Below are positions 6,602-7,477 of a DNA stretch of 7,477 nucleotides, piece by piece. The DNA comes from a bacterium. GTDB taxonomy: Bacteria > Bacteroidota > Bacteroidia > B-17B0 > Aurantibacillaceae. The DNA lies in the NCBI GenBank assembly GCA_027364695.1, contig DAHXOV010000273.1, positions 1-7,477 on the forward strand, given 5' to 3'. The notes under the pieces are model-generated. The model ran no database searches and was not told the origin of the DNA. It saw only the letters and a program-made list of their open reading frames with translations. Position numbers and translations under genes: made by a program. Every line of letters begins with the position of its first letter. Within the stretch, counting starts at the first letter, position 1.

Positions 6602-7477
6602 ATGTCTAAAGTAATGAAAGAATCTGATGATTTAAGAATCAATAATGGTTTGGTTACTGGAGCAAATAAAAAATCAAAATGGGAATATTCACCATCATTA
6701 GAAAGCACAGAACATATTCATATTCAATCACAATATGGTCTTTTTATTAATAATACTTTCGTAAAACCCAATAGCAATAAATACTTTGATACTATCAATC
6801 CTGCTACTGAAGAGAAATTATCCGAAATAGCCGAAGCCGATGAAAAAGATGTAGATAAAGCTGTACAGGCAGCAAAAAATGCTTATGAGAAGTATTGGAA
6901 AAAACTGCCTCCAAAAGAAAAAGGCAAGTATATTTACAGAATAGCCCGAATGATTCAGGAAAGAAGCCGGGAACTGGCGATTATAGAATCAATGGATGGT
7001 GGTAAGCCCATTCGCGAGAGTCGTGATATAGATATTCCATTGGCGGCCAATCATTTCTTTTATTATGCAGGATGGGCAGATAAATTAGAATATGCATTTC
7101 CGAATTGGAATCCACAACCAGTAGGTATAGCTGGGCAAATTATTCCGTGGAACTTTCCATTGCTAATGGCTGCATGGAAGATAGCTCCAGCATTGGCTTG
7201 TGGTAATACCGTTGTACTCAAACCTGCTGAAACAACATCTCTCACCGCATTAAAATTAGCAGAGATGATTCGCGATTGTGATTTACCTCCTGGCATAGTT
7301 AATATTATTACTGGCGCAGGCAGAACAGGCGCTGCTCTTGTTCAACATCCATCTATCAATAAAATAGCATTTACAGGCAGTACTGATGTGGGAAAGATGA
7401 TTCAAAAAGCAATTGCTGGTACAAATAAAAAAATTACATTAGAATTAGGTGGAAAATCAGCGAACATTCTATTTGAT
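6602..7477 (+). CDS. NAD(P)-dependent aldehyde dehydrogenase, 3' end outside window
   Basis: This is the N-terminal 292 codons of an aldehyde dehydrogenase, which oxidises an aldehyde to a carboxylic acid with NAD(P)+. The frame is open to the window edge. An in-frame TGA at 6596 shows that ATG 6602 is the first possible start. Seen: IIPWNFPL with the catalytic-pocket Asn184, KPAETTS with the cofactor-binding Lys207 and Glu210, FTGSTDVGK at 257-265 (Rossmann loop), and LELGGKSANI with the general base Glu281. The catalytic cysteine, expected about 33-35 residues later, is outside. The conserved fold begins near residue 45 (YGLFINNTF), so there is an N-terminal extension of about 44 residues. 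From memory, this extension followed by DTINPATEEKLSEIAEA and ESRDIDIPL resembles aldehyde dehydrogenases found beside deoC (deoxyribose-phosphate aldolase) in several phyla, often with a second dehydrogenase gene. That link is tentative and the substrate is unknown. Confidence 0.9.
   Translation, partial: MSKVMKESDDLRINNGLVTGANKKSKWEYSPSLESTEHIHIQSQYGLFINNTFVKPNSNKYFDTINPATEEKLSEIAEADEKDVDKAVQAAKNAYEKYWKKLPPKEKGKYIYRIARMIQERSRELAIIESMDGGKPIRESRDIDIPLAANHFFYYAGWADKLEYAFPNWNPQPVGIAGQIIPWNFPLLMAAWKIAPALACGNTVVLKPAETTSLTALKLAEMIRDCDLPPGIVNIITGAGRTGAALVQHPSINKIAFTGSTDVGKMIQKAIAGTNKKITLELGGKSANILFD

Noticed and set aside
7063..7296. Minus-strand frame of 77 codons inside the aldehyde dehydrogenase
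   Set aside because: It is antisense to conserved dehydrogenase motifs (IIPWNFP, KPAETT) and has no independent support.

Overview
The window reads as an ordinary chromosomal stretch from a Bacteroidota bacterium, probably near the Chitinophagales or Sphingobacteriales. The DNA is AT-rich. Five genes have a TAnnTTTG element, the -7 box of the Bacteroidota primary sigma factor, a short distance upstream of the start codon, and clear Shine-Dalgarno sequences are missing. The proteins also look like Bacteroidota versions: a 385-residue homogentisate dioxygenase, LpxD followed by a tiny two-helix membrane protein, and a LipB with an N-terminal insertion. I assign the lineage by inference, not by a database match.

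Layout. Bases 1-186 hold no gene, only the lpxD promoter. Rightward, lpxD (lipid A synthesis) runs at 187-1221 and overlaps by one base a 64-codon membrane protein gene. A 225-base gap follows (1416-1640); it contains a locally GC-rich patch that may be a decayed interspersed repeat, then a promoter. hmgA (homogentisate 1,2-dioxygenase, tyrosine catabolism) ends at 2798, facing the end of a leftward cluster only 16 bases away. That cluster, read right to left, is a thiolase (acetyl-CoA acetyltransferase), a polytopic membrane protein with a His-rich loop, and a YegS/DagK-type lipid kinase. The last two are translationally close or overlapping, and the thiolase is 69 bases upstream. lipB (octanoyltransferase, lipoate synthesis) diverges from the thiolase, with back-to-back promoters in a gap of about 90 bases. 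The window closes with the first 292 codons of an NAD(P)-dependent aldehyde dehydrogenase, cut by the window edge before its catalytic cysteine.

The genes are mostly housekeeping or central metabolism and do not form one pathway. Two loose links can be inferred. Homogentisate breakdown ends in acetoacetate, which a thiolase could help consume after CoA activation. LpxD, the small membrane protein and the lipid kinase all touch envelope lipids. I found no tRNA, rRNA, CRISPR array, transposase, phage gene or defence system, and no convincing evidence of a new biological system. The points most worth a second look are the His-rich membrane protein paired with the lipid kinase, the conserved-looking lpxD/small protein overlap, the GC-rich noncoding patch, the compact divergent promoter pair, and an unusual residue in a LipB motif.
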